From the NCBI RefSeq assembly GCF_000248075.1, contig NZ_BAFB01000238.1, positions 1 through 42,263 on the forward strand: a stretch of 42,263 nucleotides of DNA. Reading direction: 5' to 3'. The stretch comes from Gordonia otitidis NBRC 100426. Lineage in GTDB: Bacteria > Actinomycetota > Actinomycetes > Mycobacteriales > Mycobacteriaceae. The notes under the pieces are model-generated. The model was not told the DNA's origin. It saw only the letters and a program-made list of their open reading frames with translations, and did no database searches. The translations under genes were made by a program, and so were the position numbers. Each line of letters starts with the position of its first letter. Position 1 is the first letter of the stretch. Below are positions 8,125-16,229 of this stretch, piece after piece.

Positions 8125-9240
8125 ATGACCGAAACACGTGCGGCCGTCATCGAATCCACCGGGGCGCCGTTCACCATCGACACGATCACCCTCGACGAAC
8201 CTCGCGCAGACGAGGTGGTGGTCCGCATCGTCGCCGCCGGCCTGTGCCACACCGACCTGGTAGTACAGGGCGGTGCCATCCCGTTCAAGTTTCCGGGTGT
8301 CCTCGGCCATGAGGGGGCCGGCGTCGTCGAACGCGTCGGCGCCGGCGTGACCAAGGTGAAGCCGGGAGACAAGGTTCTGCTCAGTTTCACCAGTTGCGGC
8401 CGATGCGTGAAGTGTCGCGCGGGGCATCCCGCGTACTGCCTCGAGTTCGTGCCGCGCAACCTCATCTGCGGCACGCGGCCCGACGGCAGCGCACCGCTGC
8501 ATCGCGGTGACGAGGAGATCGGCGGCAGCTTCTTCGGTCAGTCGTCGTTCGCTGAGATGGCGCTCGTGACCGAGCGCAGCATCGTCAAGGTCGCCGACGA
8601 CCTGTCTGACGACGACCTGTCGATCATCGCGCCGTTGGGCTGCGGCGTGCAGACCGGTATCGGTGCCATCTGGAACATCCTGAAGCCAGAACCCGGCTCG
8701 ACCATCGCCGTGTTCGGGAACGGTGCTGTTGGCTTGTCGGCGATCTACGCGGCCTCGCAGACTCCCGACGCCACGATCGTCGCGATCGATCTGGTCGCCG
8801 AGCGACTGGAGACGGCGAAGGAATTCGGCGCAACCCACACCATCGACGCGTCGACTCAGGATGTCGCAGAAGAACTCGGCAAGCTCACCGGAGGTCTCGG
8901 TCTGGATTACGCGGTGGAGACCACCGGGGTGCCCGCAGTCCTCAAGACCGCGGTGCTCGCTCTCGGAGTCGACGGTACCTGCGGTGTCATCGGCGCACCA
9001 TCGGTCGCGGGCGCGGAGGTGTCGCTCGGCGTCCAGGACATGCTGGTGGGCAAGAAGGTCATCGGCATCACCGAGGGGGACAGCGAACCCGAGACCCTCC
9101 TGCCGGTCCTCGTCGACCTGTACCGCAGCGGATCATTCCCGCTGCGGTCGATCGTTGCGCACTACAAGCTCGACGAGATCAACGCCGCCACCGACGACAT
9201 GCACCACGGCAAGACCATCAAACCGGTGATCCGGCTCTGA
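8125..9240 (+). CDS. Zinc-dependent alcohol dehydrogenase, aryl-alcohol type
   Basis: 371 aa medium-chain dehydrogenase. Catalytic zinc ligands are visible as Cys41, His62-Glu63 and Cys173 (LGCGVQTG). The structural zinc is held by Cys91, Cys94, Cys97 and Cys105. The NAD site is GNGAVG (198-203). The length and LGCGVQTG resemble benzyl/aryl-alcohol dehydrogenases (XylB type). It lies 59 bp after the second P450 on the same strand, with a purine-rich GAGAAAGAAAAGAA leader. Likely role: oxidation of the P450-made alcohol to the aldehyde, which the ALDH at 1219 could finish. Its last 23 bp overlap the 3' end of the convergent gene on the minus strand. Confidence 0.94.
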   Translation: MTETRAAVIESTGAPFTIDTITLDEPRADEVVVRIVAAGLCHTDLVVQGGAIPFKFPGVLGHEGAGVVERVGAGVTKVKPGDKVLLSFTSCGRCVKCRAGHPAYCLEFVPRNLICGTRPDGSAPLHRGDEEIGGSFFGQSSFAEMALVTERSIVKVADDLSDDDLSIIAPLGCGVQTGIGAIWNILKPEPGSTIAVFGNGAVGLSAIYAASQTPDATIVAIDLVAERLETAKEFGATHTIDASTQDVAEELGKLTGGLGLDYAVETTGVPAVLKTAVLALGVDGTCGVIGAPSVAGAEVSLGVQDMLVGKKVIGITEGDSEPETLLPVLVDLYRSGSFPLRSIVAHYKLDEINAATDDMHHGKTIKPVIRL

Positions 9241-10150
9241 TCGACGCCGCGAGAACATCGGCGAATCGTTGCACCGGTCGATGAATACTCCTGTCCGACA
9301 ACCAGGCCGCGTGCGGTGTGAGCAACACGTTCGGCGCTGAGAGGAGCGGATGGTCTGCCGGTGGCGGTTCGGTCGAGAGAACATCGAGCGCCGCTGACGC
9401 GAGGTCGCCGTCGCGCAAAGCCCTTGCGACGGCGACCTCGTCGATCAGTTCGCCGCGCGCGACATTCACCAGATGTGCACGCGCGGGCATGCGTGACAGG
9501 GCATCGCGATCGAGTCGTCCCCGCGTGGCTGATATCAGTGGGACGTGAAGGGAGAGAACGTTGCTGGAGCACAGAAGTTCCTCCCAGGAGACCTGGCGCA
9601 CACTGTGGTCGTCGATCGGGCGTCGCGTGTGGACGAGGACCTTCATTTTTAGTGCGATTGCGCGATGTGCCAGCGCTTGTGCGATTGGGCCGAATCCCCA
9701 CAAACCCAGTGTGGTGTCCGCAAGAAGCGACGGTGGTCGAGTCGGCAATGCCCATTGTCCTCGTCGTATTTCGCGGTCGAGTATCGGAAGGTGTCGGACT
9801 GATGCGAGGACCAGTGCGAGAGCATGGTCAGCTACTTCTGCAGTGCAGTACGCAGGTGTGTTGCTGGTGATCACACCGCGAGCAGCTGCCGCAACCTCGT
9901 CGAGGTGATCTGTGCCCACTGAGGTGGCGTGGAGGATCTGGAGATCGGGTAGAGCGTCGAGTGTGGAGGGTCCGACTGTCCCCGATTCGGGGCTGATTGC
10001 CAACGCGTGGATTCCCTCACCACGGGGTACGGTCCGCGCTATACTCCACGACCACCCCCGCGGAGGAGTGAGATGATCCGTCGTCAGGATCTGTTTGCCG
10101 TCCACGATCACCGCGTGACGGATGCGCTGATCGTGCCGATCGCGTGTCAC
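9218..10150 (-). CDS. D-2-hydroxyacid dehydrogenase family protein
   Basis: 310 aa, NAD(P)-dependent 2-hydroxyacid dehydrogenase of the glycerate/phosphoglycerate dehydrogenase group, lacking extra C-terminal domains. Seen: the Rossmann motif GFGPIA (152-157), the substrate-binding Arg232 in NVARGELID, Glu261 in STEPPP and the acid/base His280 in LTPHAAW. It starts with GTG at 10150, overlapping the stop of the upstream amidohydrolase gene (GTGA), so it is the last gene of that operon. An internal GTG at VIVDGKQ is a possible later start. It would interconvert a 2-oxoacid and a D-2-hydroxyacid, probably the end product of the pathway. The substrate is unknown. Confidence 0.92.
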   Translation of the reverse strand: MTRDRHDQRIRHAVIVDGKQILTTDHLTPPRGWSWSIARTVPRGEGIHALAISPESGTVGPSTLDALPDLQILHATSVGTDHLDEVAAAARGVITSNTPAYCTAEVADHALALVLASVRHLPILDREIRRGQWALPTRPPSLLADTTLGLWGFGPIAQALAHRAIALKMKVLVHTRRPIDDHSVRQVSWEELLCSSNVLSLHVPLISATRGRLDRDALSRMPARAHLVNVARGELIDEVAVARALRDGDLASAALDVLSTEPPPADHPLLSAPNVLLTPHAAWLSDRSIHRPVQRFADVLAASIRAGSPV

Positions 10151-11418
10151 CGCCGATCCGAGAGACGACCCGCCATCATGCGGTACACGACCTCGGTGAG
10201 CATGGCGACTCCCGCCGTCGAGTCCTCGTCGCGCGTGTACTCACCCTCGTTATGGGATATGCCGTCGACACTGGGAACGAACAGCATGACCGTGGGTACG
10301 ACATCTTTCACATTCGTGGAATCGTGACCTGCCACGGTGTACATGGTCCGGTGGGAAAGTCCTAGGTCGTCGGCGACGGCGCGACTGAGTGCGACGCCTT
10401 CGGGCTGATACGAGTCGACGTTCCAGGCGTGGGTTCGCTCGATACGGATGTCGACCTGCGCCAGGTCCTCGACTTCGGCGATACGCGTGGTCAGATCGTG
10501 CTCAGCCTTCTCCAGTACCTCGTCGTCGGGTGACCGCAGATCTAGATGCAGCACGGCTTCACGTGTAATGACAACTGGCGAGTTCGGTTCGGCGACGATC
10601 TGGCTGACGGAGGTGTGCAGAGGAGCTTCGGCGTAGGTGTCGGCAAGTTCACGACCGAATACGATGAGGTGGGCGGCACCAAGTAGAGCGTCACGTCGGT
10701 CGGCCATCACGGTGGCGCCGGTGTGTGACTGATCTCCGATGACGGTGATTCGGAACTTGCGCGCCGCCCATGTGGCGGCAACGAGACCGATTGTCGTGTG
10801 TGTGTTCTCGAGTATGCGACCCTGTTCGATGTGGATCTCGGCATACGAGCTGAGCTTCGGTGGCTCGAAATCTCCGACGGTACCCATCGACGTCAGCGAC
10901 GTCTGCACGCTCACACCCGCTGAGTCGACGGTGGACAGTGCCTCTGCCGCAGCGAGTTTGCCGGTGAAGACCGAACTCCCCATCATGCTGGGGGTGAAGC
11001 GACTGCCCTCTTCGTTGAACCAGTTCACCACAGCGATGTTGAACGTGGGTCGCTCACCGGACTGCCGCCAGCGGGCGATCGCGCGAGTGGCTGCGTGTGC
11101 CGATGCCAGAACACCGTAGGCGCCGTCGAACCTACCGCCGAGGGGTTGACTATCGAGGTGCGATCCGGTGAGTACATAGGGTGCATCGGCATCGAAAGTG
11201 TACAGGCCGAACTGATTTCCGATCAGGTCATATCTCACGTCGAACCCGTGATCGGTAAGCCAAGTGTGCAACCAGGCACGTTGTTCCCCGTCTGCGGTCG
11301 TCCCTGCCTGCCGATCGACGCCGCCTCGTGGCGTCGCGCCGAACGTTGACAGGGTTGCGAAATCGACGAGGAAATCGGTGTCGAGTGTCGACTCGATCGT
11401 GGGCATGATGTCGGTCAT
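10147..11418 (-). CDS. M20 family Zn amidohydrolase (N-carbamoyl-amino acid / allantoate type)
   Basis: 423 aa, typical for the hydantoinase/carbamoylase branch of M20 peptidases. Metal-site residues are visible: His87 and Asp98 in GSHLDSQPLGGRFDG, Glu136-Glu137 in NEEGSRF, a His in EIHIEQG, and a late His in GISHNEGE. Known members hydrolyse N-carbamoyl-L-amino acids, allantoate, ureidoglycine or beta-ureidopropionate, releasing ammonia and CO2. A GGAGAT ribosome binding site precedes ATG 11418, and the stop overlaps the next gene. The PucR-type regulator across the divergent promoter would suit a purine or ureide compound, but the aldolase-like and hydroxyacid dehydrogenase neighbours do not match the classic allantoin route. 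The exact substrate cannot be decided. Confidence 0.92.
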   Translation of the reverse strand: MTDIMPTIESTLDTDFLVDFATLSTFGATPRGGVDRQAGTTADGEQRAWLHTWLTDHGFDVRYDLIGNQFGLYTFDADAPYVLTGSHLDSQPLGGRFDGAYGVLASAHAATRAIARWRQSGERPTFNIAVVNWFNEEGSRFTPSMMGSSVFTGKLAAAEALSTVDSAGVSVQTSLTSMGTVGDFEPPKLSSYAEIHIEQGRILENTHTTIGLVAATWAARKFRITVIGDQSHTGATVMADRRDALLGAAHLIVFGRELADTYAEAPLHTSVSQIVAEPNSPVVITREAVLHLDLRSPDDEVLEKAEHDLTTRIAEVEDLAQVDIRIERTHAWNVDSYQPEGVALSRAVADDLGLSHRTMYTVAGHDSTNVKDVVPTVMLFVPSVDGISHNEGEYTRDEDSTAGVAMLTEVVYRMMAGRLSDRR

Positions 11419-11462
11419 TGCATCTCCGGGATTTTTTCGAGGGGGTTGGGCGTAGCGGGACG

Positions 11463-12242
11463 TCAGTCGCGGTAGTCAGGAGCAATGCGATCGGCCATGC
11501 GTAGCAACGCATCCCACGCGAGATCCCAACTGTCGCTGTTGTCGAGGTCGTTGCCGGAGGTGTCCGAGCTTTCGTGATTGATCTGCCTCGCGGTGTGCTC
11601 GCAGACATCTGCCGGCGGAACAAGGAGTTGTGCACCGGTAGCCTGCGCGGCCACTTGGATCTCGCACGCGCGATCGAGGTAGAACATCCGCATGAAGGCT
11701 CGACCGGCGGTCTCCCCGGTGGTGAGGAGTCCGTGGTTTCGTAGTATCAGGGCGTTGTGCTCGCCGAGGTCGGTTACCAGTCGAGACTTCTCGTCCTGGT
11801 CGAGGGCGATGCCTTCATAGTCGTGGTAGCCGATGCGCTCGTAGAACTCCATCGACATCTGATTGAGCGGCAGTAAGCCATCGGCCTGAGCGGCGACCGC
11901 GCATCCGCTACGAGTGTGCGTATGGAGTACACAGTGTGCATCCCGGCGTGCTTCGTGGATCGCGCTGTGGATGACGAACCCTGCCGGATTGACCCGATAG
12001 TGCGACGGCGCAACCAGATTGCCCTGCAGATCGACTTCCACCAGGCTAGATGCGGTGATCTCGGAGAACATCAGCCCGTACGGATTGATGAGGAATCTAG
12101 GTTCGTCTCCCGGGAGGCGCGAGGAGATATGAGTGAAGATCAAGTCGGTCATCTTGAAGTGATCGACGAGGCGGTATACCGCGGCGAGTTCCTCCCGCAG
12201 TTGTTGCTCGGTGGTGGTGACGGGAACGGATACAACGGACAT
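11463..12242 (-). CDS. Class II aldolase/adducin family protein
   Basis: 259 aa, a cytosolic metal-dependent fold shared by fuculose-phosphate aldolases, ribulose-phosphate epimerases and decarboxylases. The metal triad is visible as His107 and His109 in LHTHTRSG and His170 in RNHGLL. The C-terminal 35 residues are Asp/Ser-rich. GAGGAG precedes the ATG. It lies 46 bp after the transporter gene and 44 bp before the amidohydrolase gene, so it is in the same operon. It may cleave or decarboxylate a C-C bond in the imported compound. Family assignment is firm; the reaction is open, since this family is very diverse. Confidence 0.92.
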   Translation of the reverse strand: MSVVSVPVTTTEQQLREELAAVYRLVDHFKMTDLIFTHISSRLPGDEPRFLINPYGLMFSEITASSLVEVDLQGNLVAPSHYRVNPAGFVIHSAIHEARRDAHCVLHTHTRSGCAVAAQADGLLPLNQMSMEFYERIGYHDYEGIALDQDEKSRLVTDLGEHNALILRNHGLLTTGETAGRAFMRMFYLDRACEIQVAAQATGAQLLVPPADVCEHTARQINHESSDTSGNDLDNSDSWDLAWDALLRMADRIAPDYRD

Positions 12243-12288
12243 CGTGAACTCCTCTCGGGACTGTGCTGCTCGGGACGGCGGGGTGTGA

Positions 12289-13674
12289 TCAGATCCGCAA
12301 ACCCTCCTCGGCCACGTGGAGTCGACGCGAAACGAGAGCTCCGAGAGCCGTGAGCAGAGAGATGACTATCAGCATCACTGCTGCGGGCCACAGAGTGTCG
12401 CCGGTGATCGTGAGGACCGATGCGGCGATCAGGGGGACGAGGCCGCCGAAGACTCCAGAGAGGTTGGAGCAGATGGCTACGCCGCTGTATCGGATCTTGG
12501 TGGGGAACAGGCTCGTAACGATAGCCCCCTGCACCGCGTATGCGTAGGAGAGCGTCGCCACTGCAACAGTCATGGCGATCACCACGGCCACCGGGTTGGC
12601 GGTTCCGATCACGAGGAAGACCGGGAATGCGACGAGCGCAGTGACGATGCCCGAACACATCACGACCCTGGTCGCGCCGAACTTGACGCCCCAACGGCCC
12701 CCTGTCCAGATCACGAGCAGTTCGACACAGGCCGCTATCAGCGTCGCGAACAGGAGAAGACTCGCCGGAAGATCCAGAACACGCTTGCCGTAGCTGATCA
12801 CGAAGGTAGTGACGAGGTAGAAGCCCGCGACACCGAGCAGACCGACGGCGGTTCCTGCGAGCAGTTGGCGCCAGCTGTTCGAGAAGACCTGCAGAACAGG
12901 GGCTTTCGCTACCTCTCCCTCCTCCTGAAGTTCCAGAAATGCGGGCGACTCTTCGAGCCTCGAGCGAAGCATGACGCACGCGATGAGTAGAGGGAGCGCG
13001 AGAAGGAAGGGAATGCGCCAGCCCCACGCGTCGAAGTTGCTCTCTGACATCAGTCCCGCAGTGATGAAGAATGCACCCGACGAGAGAATCGTGCCGACCG
13101 GTGAACCGAGCTGCGGGACGGACGCCCATTTCGCCCGTTCTTCAGTCGGCGAGTTCTCGGCGGCGATAGTAACCGCACCGCTCCACTCACCGCCGATGGC
13201 GAGACCCTGGACGACGCGGAGGGTGACCAGCAGGATCGGTGCTACCACGCCGATGGCGTAGTAGTTCGGCAGCAACCCGATCAAGACCGTCGAGACTCCG
13301 ATTCCCACGATCGTGGTGAGAAGTACCGATCGTCTGCCGATTCGATCGCCGAGCCACCCGAAGAGCAACCCGCCGAACGGCCGGGCGGCGAATCCGACCG
13401 CGAGGGTCGCGAACGACGCAAGCGTGGCCGCCGCTGCGCTTCCGGAGACGAAGAACTGTGCGTTGAAGACCAGCGCCGCGGCGGTGGTGAAAAGGAAGAA
13501 GTCGTACCACTCCATTGCGGTACCCACGAATGCGGCGAGCGCGACCTTCTTGGTGGTCTCCAGAGACGAGACCGGTATATCGGAAGTCACGGCCCCTGCG
13601 GGGGGAGGGTCGATCGGTGCGGTGTCGACCTTGTCGGCATCGCTTGCTTGCGGCTGTGATGTCGAGAGTGTCAT
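12289..13674 (-). CDS. MFS transporter, metabolite:H+ symporter (MHS) type
   Basis: 461 aa with about 12 hydrophobic segments and a 40-residue cytoplasmic N-terminus. The MHS subfamily is recognised by GTAMEWYDFFLF at the first helix, the loop motif GWLGDRIGRR between helices 2 and 3, and LRVVQGLAIGGEWSGA at helix 4. Relatives import small acids such as shikimate, 2-oxoglutarate, proline or betaine with protons. It is the first gene of the minus-strand operon and has GAGGAC before the ATG. It presumably imports the substrate for the aldolase-like protein, amidohydrolase and hydroxyacid dehydrogenase. No specificity determinant can be read directly. Confidence 0.95.
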   Translation of the reverse strand: MTLSTSQPQASDADKVDTAPIDPPPAGAVTSDIPVSSLETTKKVALAAFVGTAMEWYDFFLFTTAAALVFNAQFFVSGSAAAATLASFATLAVGFAARPFGGLLFGWLGDRIGRRSVLLTTIVGIGVSTVLIGLLPNYYAIGVVAPILLVTLRVVQGLAIGGEWSGAVTIAAENSPTEERAKWASVPQLGSPVGTILSSGAFFITAGLMSESNFDAWGWRIPFLLALPLLIACVMLRSRLEESPAFLELQEEGEVAKAPVLQVFSNSWRQLLAGTAVGLLGVAGFYLVTTFVISYGKRVLDLPASLLLFATLIAACVELLVIWTGGRWGVKFGATRVVMCSGIVTALVAFPVFLVIGTANPVAVVIAMTVAVATLSYAYAVQGAIVTSLFPTKIRYSGVAICSNLSGVFGGLVPLIAASVLTITGDTLWPAAVMLIVISLLTALGALVSRRLHVAEEGLRI

Positions 13675-13794
13675 GTGCTGTCCTCATCCGTACGAACGTG
13701 CTGGTCTCGCGGACGTCGTTGTCGTCTCACACAACGGTGTCACGGTCCAGGTCGATGCGGAATCGCCACTCGCCCTCGATTGGCGACACTAGAA

Positions 13795-13808
13795 TGTGCA
13801 TATGCACA
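13795..13808. promoter_or_regulatory. Perfect 14-bp palindrome in the divergent promoter region
   Basis: TGTGCATATGCACA lies in the 291-bp gap between the transporter start (13674) and the PucR-type gene (13966). A second, looser inverted pair, TCGCCA (13763-13768) and TGGCGA (13781-13786), is just beside it. The position suits an operator for the divergent regulator. Nothing else in this gap was recognised. Confidence 0.5.
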
Positions 13809-13965
13809 CTCCACGGTTGTTCGTGTTTCACGACGTTCAGCTCGCCGGGTGCCGTATTTGCGCAGCTCGACGGCTTGTGGCGATGACCGCTGATGTTCCT
13901 GCGCCGTCATCGGGCGGTACGTGCCCGTCACAGGGACGTAATCTCCGAAACCGCGAGCTTGGTTG

Positions 13966-15132
13966 ATGCAGAATCTCGCAGAGCGGCGGCGGGACACGCG
14001 ACGACGCTGGTTGGCGCTGGTCGAAGCGACCACAGCAAGGCTCGACGAGCTCGTCGACGCCTTCTTGGCGGAGGTTCGCGCGGCGTCGACCTACGAAACA
14101 GGACTCATCGACGACGAGGAACTGCGCGAAACGGCGGTGTCGTCGATCGGGCTCATCCTCCGTGCTGTGTCGTCGGAAACCCCAGTGAGTGAACTGGGCC
14201 CGGTGCCCGCAGAGCTGGGTCGCCGCCGTGCGCGCCAAGGCGTGCCCGCCGACGATCTCGTGGCCGCCGTGCGCATCGACTTCAATGTCATCTGGTCAGC
14301 ACTGTTGTGGCAGGCGACTGTGCCGGATATGGCTGTGCTGGCGTTGCACGTCGACGAGCTGTGGGCCGTCGTCGACGAGTATGCGCGAAGCGTGCAGAAC
14401 AGTCATCACGAGGAGCGGGCTGTGATGTCGGCAAGCATGCGCGAAGAACAGCAGGCCTATCTCGCAGAACTGTTTGCCCCGGGAGGCTCGCTCCCGATTC
14501 GGATCTCGCGTATAGCGCGGGCGCTGGACGTCGACCCTCACGCCCTTTTTCGTGTCGCGGCACTCGACGAAACCGATTCGGATGCGGCTCACAGAGCGGC
14601 GCGGAGAGCCGAGGCATCGCACGCACAGATGTATGTGGTGCGTCGCCCCGGCCATGTCGTCGTGTTCTGGCCAGCCGACGATGTGAGCCGTGAGGGGCAT
14701 CTCGTCGAACGCCAGACGACGGCGCTGGACGGGGTGAACGGAGGATTACTCCTCAGGGTCGACGGTCTCGCTCAGGTTCCGGCGGCGGTGCAGCCTGCAG
14801 TGGATATTCTGCGGGTGACTGACTCGAGCACTCCCGGCCTGCGGACTGTCGAGGATCGCTGGGCCCAGTTGAGCAAAGCTCATCTTGACAGTGGGCAGAG
14901 ATTCACGGCCACAGTCCGTGCTGAACTCGACGAGCTGTCAGAGCCCGACCGTGTGGCGCTTCTCGATACCGTGGGCGCTTACCTCGACTCCGGTAGCGTC
15001 AACGAGGCCGCGCGACATAGCTTTTGTCATCGCAACACTGTTCTCAATCGGATAGCTAGATTCAAGAATCTCACCGGCCTCGACATCACCGTGCCGCGCG
15101 ACGCAGCACTGGCGGTACTTCTCCTCGCGTGA
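13966..15132 (+). CDS. PucR/CdaR-type transcriptional regulator
   Basis: 388 aa. The C-terminal 60 residues form the PucR-type helix-turn-helix: VALLDTVGAYLDSGSVNEAA, a helix with HRNTVLNRI, and LTGLDI. The N-terminal two thirds is mostly helical with no catalytic motif and probably senses a ligand (GGDEF-like/PucR middle region). ATG 13966 is the second of two adjacent starts (TTG at 13963); the ribosome binding site is weak (GCGAG). It is divergent from the transporter/aldolase/amidohydrolase operon. Members of this family often activate neighbouring purine, sugar-acid or ureide catabolic genes, so local control of the operon is likely. The effector is unknown. Confidence 0.9.
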   Translation: MQNLAERRRDTRRRWLALVEATTARLDELVDAFLAEVRAASTYETGLIDDEELRETAVSSIGLILRAVSSETPVSELGPVPAELGRRRARQGVPADDLVAAVRIDFNVIWSALLWQATVPDMAVLALHVDELWAVVDEYARSVQNSHHEERAVMSASMREEQQAYLAELFAPGGSLPIRISRIARALDVDPHALFRVAALDETDSDAAHRAARRAEASHAQMYVVRRPGHVVVFWPADDVSREGHLVERQTTALDGVNGGLLLRVDGLAQVPAAVQPAVDILRVTDSSTPGLRTVEDRWAQLSKAHLDSGQRFTATVRAELDELSEPDRVALLDTVGAYLDSGSVNEAARHSFCHRNTVLNRIARFKNLTGLDITVPRDAALAVLLLA

Positions 15133-15143
15133 CGGCGAGGCGA

Positions 15144-15413
15144 TCAGTGCTCACGCAACTTGTCGATCAGGTCGTCTTTCTTGAGGTCCGAATAGTTGCT
15201 CAAACCCAGTTCTTTTGCCCGCGAGCGGAGTTCGTCGACCGTCCAGTCCTCGTATGACCCGGACTCGCCGCCCTTCTCGCCGACCTTCGAACGCCCCTGT
15301 GCGGCAGCCGCATTGGCGATACGTGCGGACTTCTCCTTGGAGTTTCCCTCGTCTCGGAGCTTCTCGTAGAGCTCGTCGTCCTTGATCGACGGGCCCGGAT
15401 CGCGCTCTGGCAT
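15144..15413 (-). CDS. Small Rho-N-like (SAP-like) protein, DUF7218-type
   Basis: 89 aa, charged and soluble. The N-terminus (PERDPGPSIKDDELYEKLRD, then NSKEKSARIANA and KGGESGSYEDWT) matches a small conserved actinobacterial family. The last 40 residues form a Rho termination factor N-terminal-like helix-extended-helix (TVDELRSRAKELG, then SDLKKDDLIDKLR). The longer frame upstream is rejected because GAGGAGG lies just before the ATG at 15413 and family similarity begins there. It ends 11 bp from the convergent PucR gene. Such domains can bind nucleic acid; the cellular role is not established. Confidence 0.85.
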   Translation of the reverse strand: MPERDPGPSIKDDELYEKLRDEGNSKEKSARIANAAAAQGRSKVGEKGGESGSYEDWTVDELRSRAKELGLSNYSDLKKDDLIDKLREH

Positions 15414-15603
15414 GACGCCTCCTCGTCGGACTGAGATCGATAGATGTGCGACACTTCCCACGCTACGCGCCCGGCGCGACCTCGACGATGTCTTCGCGCT
15501 CGCGACACGGCAACCTCGTCGATAATCCGCCTCCATCAGGAGCGGAGTGCCTACTCTCGGGTACGGGGGTCCTGTACGTACGAGACGACGAAGGGCACAA
15601 GGC

Positions 15604-16104
15604 ATGGGCGAGAAGAAGGCAATCAAACGTCTGCAGAAGCAGATCGGCGAGCTCCAACAGAGCCTCGACGATGTGCGGAAGTTGGCAGAGAAACAGATCG
15701 GCAAGGCAGCGAGCGAAACCGACGCACTGCGTCGGGAACTGCTGAAGCGAATCGGTGCCGTCTCCGGCGAAGCCGAGAACAAGGGCAGCGACTCATCGAC
15801 GAAGGACTCGGCGAGGGCCGTCGTCGCGCCGAAACCCACACCGAGCACCTCGGCAACGAAACCCAAGCCCGCTGCCACAAAGTCTGCTGGATCGACCACA
15901 TCGACCGGTGCTGCGAAGCAGCCCGGTGGGACCAAGTCTGCGACGACGTCGTCGGCATCCAAAACGAAGACGGCAGGGAAGTCCGCCAAGGCCAAATCAC
16001 CGACGGTCAAGCAGCTGCGCGAGCAGGCAAAGGCGAAGGGCGTCAAGGGGTACTCGTCGATGTCCAAGGCGGAACTGCAGGCGGCCCTGGGGTCTGCGGG
16101 CTGA
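15604..16104 (+). CDS. Lys/Ala/Thr-rich protein with coiled coil and C-terminal Rho-N-like domain
   Basis: 166 aa in three parts. Residues 1-50 form a helical, probably coiled-coil segment (KKAIKRLQKQIGELQQSLDD). Residues 55-135 are a low-complexity linker rich in Ser, Thr, Lys, Ala and Pro, like the tails of actinobacterial nucleoid proteins. Residues 136-162 are a Rho-N/SAP-like motif (TVKQLREQAKAKG, then MSKAELQAAL). ATG 15604 has GAAGGG upstream; an earlier ATG at 15547 is in frame but adds unlike sequence. It is divergent from the other Rho-N-like gene, so the two share a promoter region. A DNA- or RNA-binding role is inferred from composition and domain only. Confidence 0.8.
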   Translation: MGEKKAIKRLQKQIGELQQSLDDVRKLAEKQIGKAASETDALRRELLKRIGAVSGEAENKGSDSSTKDSARAVVAPKPTPSTSATKPKPAATKSAGSTTSTGAAKQPGGTKSATTSSASKTKTAGKSAKAKSPTVKQLREQAKAKGVKGYSSMSKAELQAALGSAG

Positions 16105-16107
16105 GCC

Positions 16108-16132
16108 AGCCCGTCTCAACCTGAGACCGGCT
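16108..16132 (+). terminator. Stem-loop after the Rho-N-like gene
   Basis: An 11-bp stem with one mismatch (16108-16118 with 16122-16132) and a 3-nt loop begins 3 nt after the stop codon. No T-run follows, which is common in high-GC actinobacteria. Confidence 0.6.
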
Positions 16133-16163
16133 TCGCGAACTCGGCCTCCATTGATGCGGTGCA

Positions 16164-16176
16164 CCCCATACTGGGG
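16164..16176. promoter_or_regulatory. Palindrome CCCC-ATACT-GGGG before alcohol dehydrogenase
   Basis: A 4-bp inverted repeat with a 5-nt centre, 53 bp upstream of the alcohol dehydrogenase ATG. It resembles the CCCC-AGT-GGGG element before the ferredoxin. It could be an operator; it is weak evidence alone. Confidence 0.3.
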
Positions 16177-16229
16177 AGGGGATTCCGGGGGACATGCCGC
16201 ACCGCTGTGCGGCCCGAAGGAGGCCAGGT

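Noticed and set aside
15414..16067. Upstream extension of the small Rho-N-like protein to 307 aa
   Set aside because: The extension would run antisense through the divergent gene, and a strong GAGGAGG sits just before the 15413 start.
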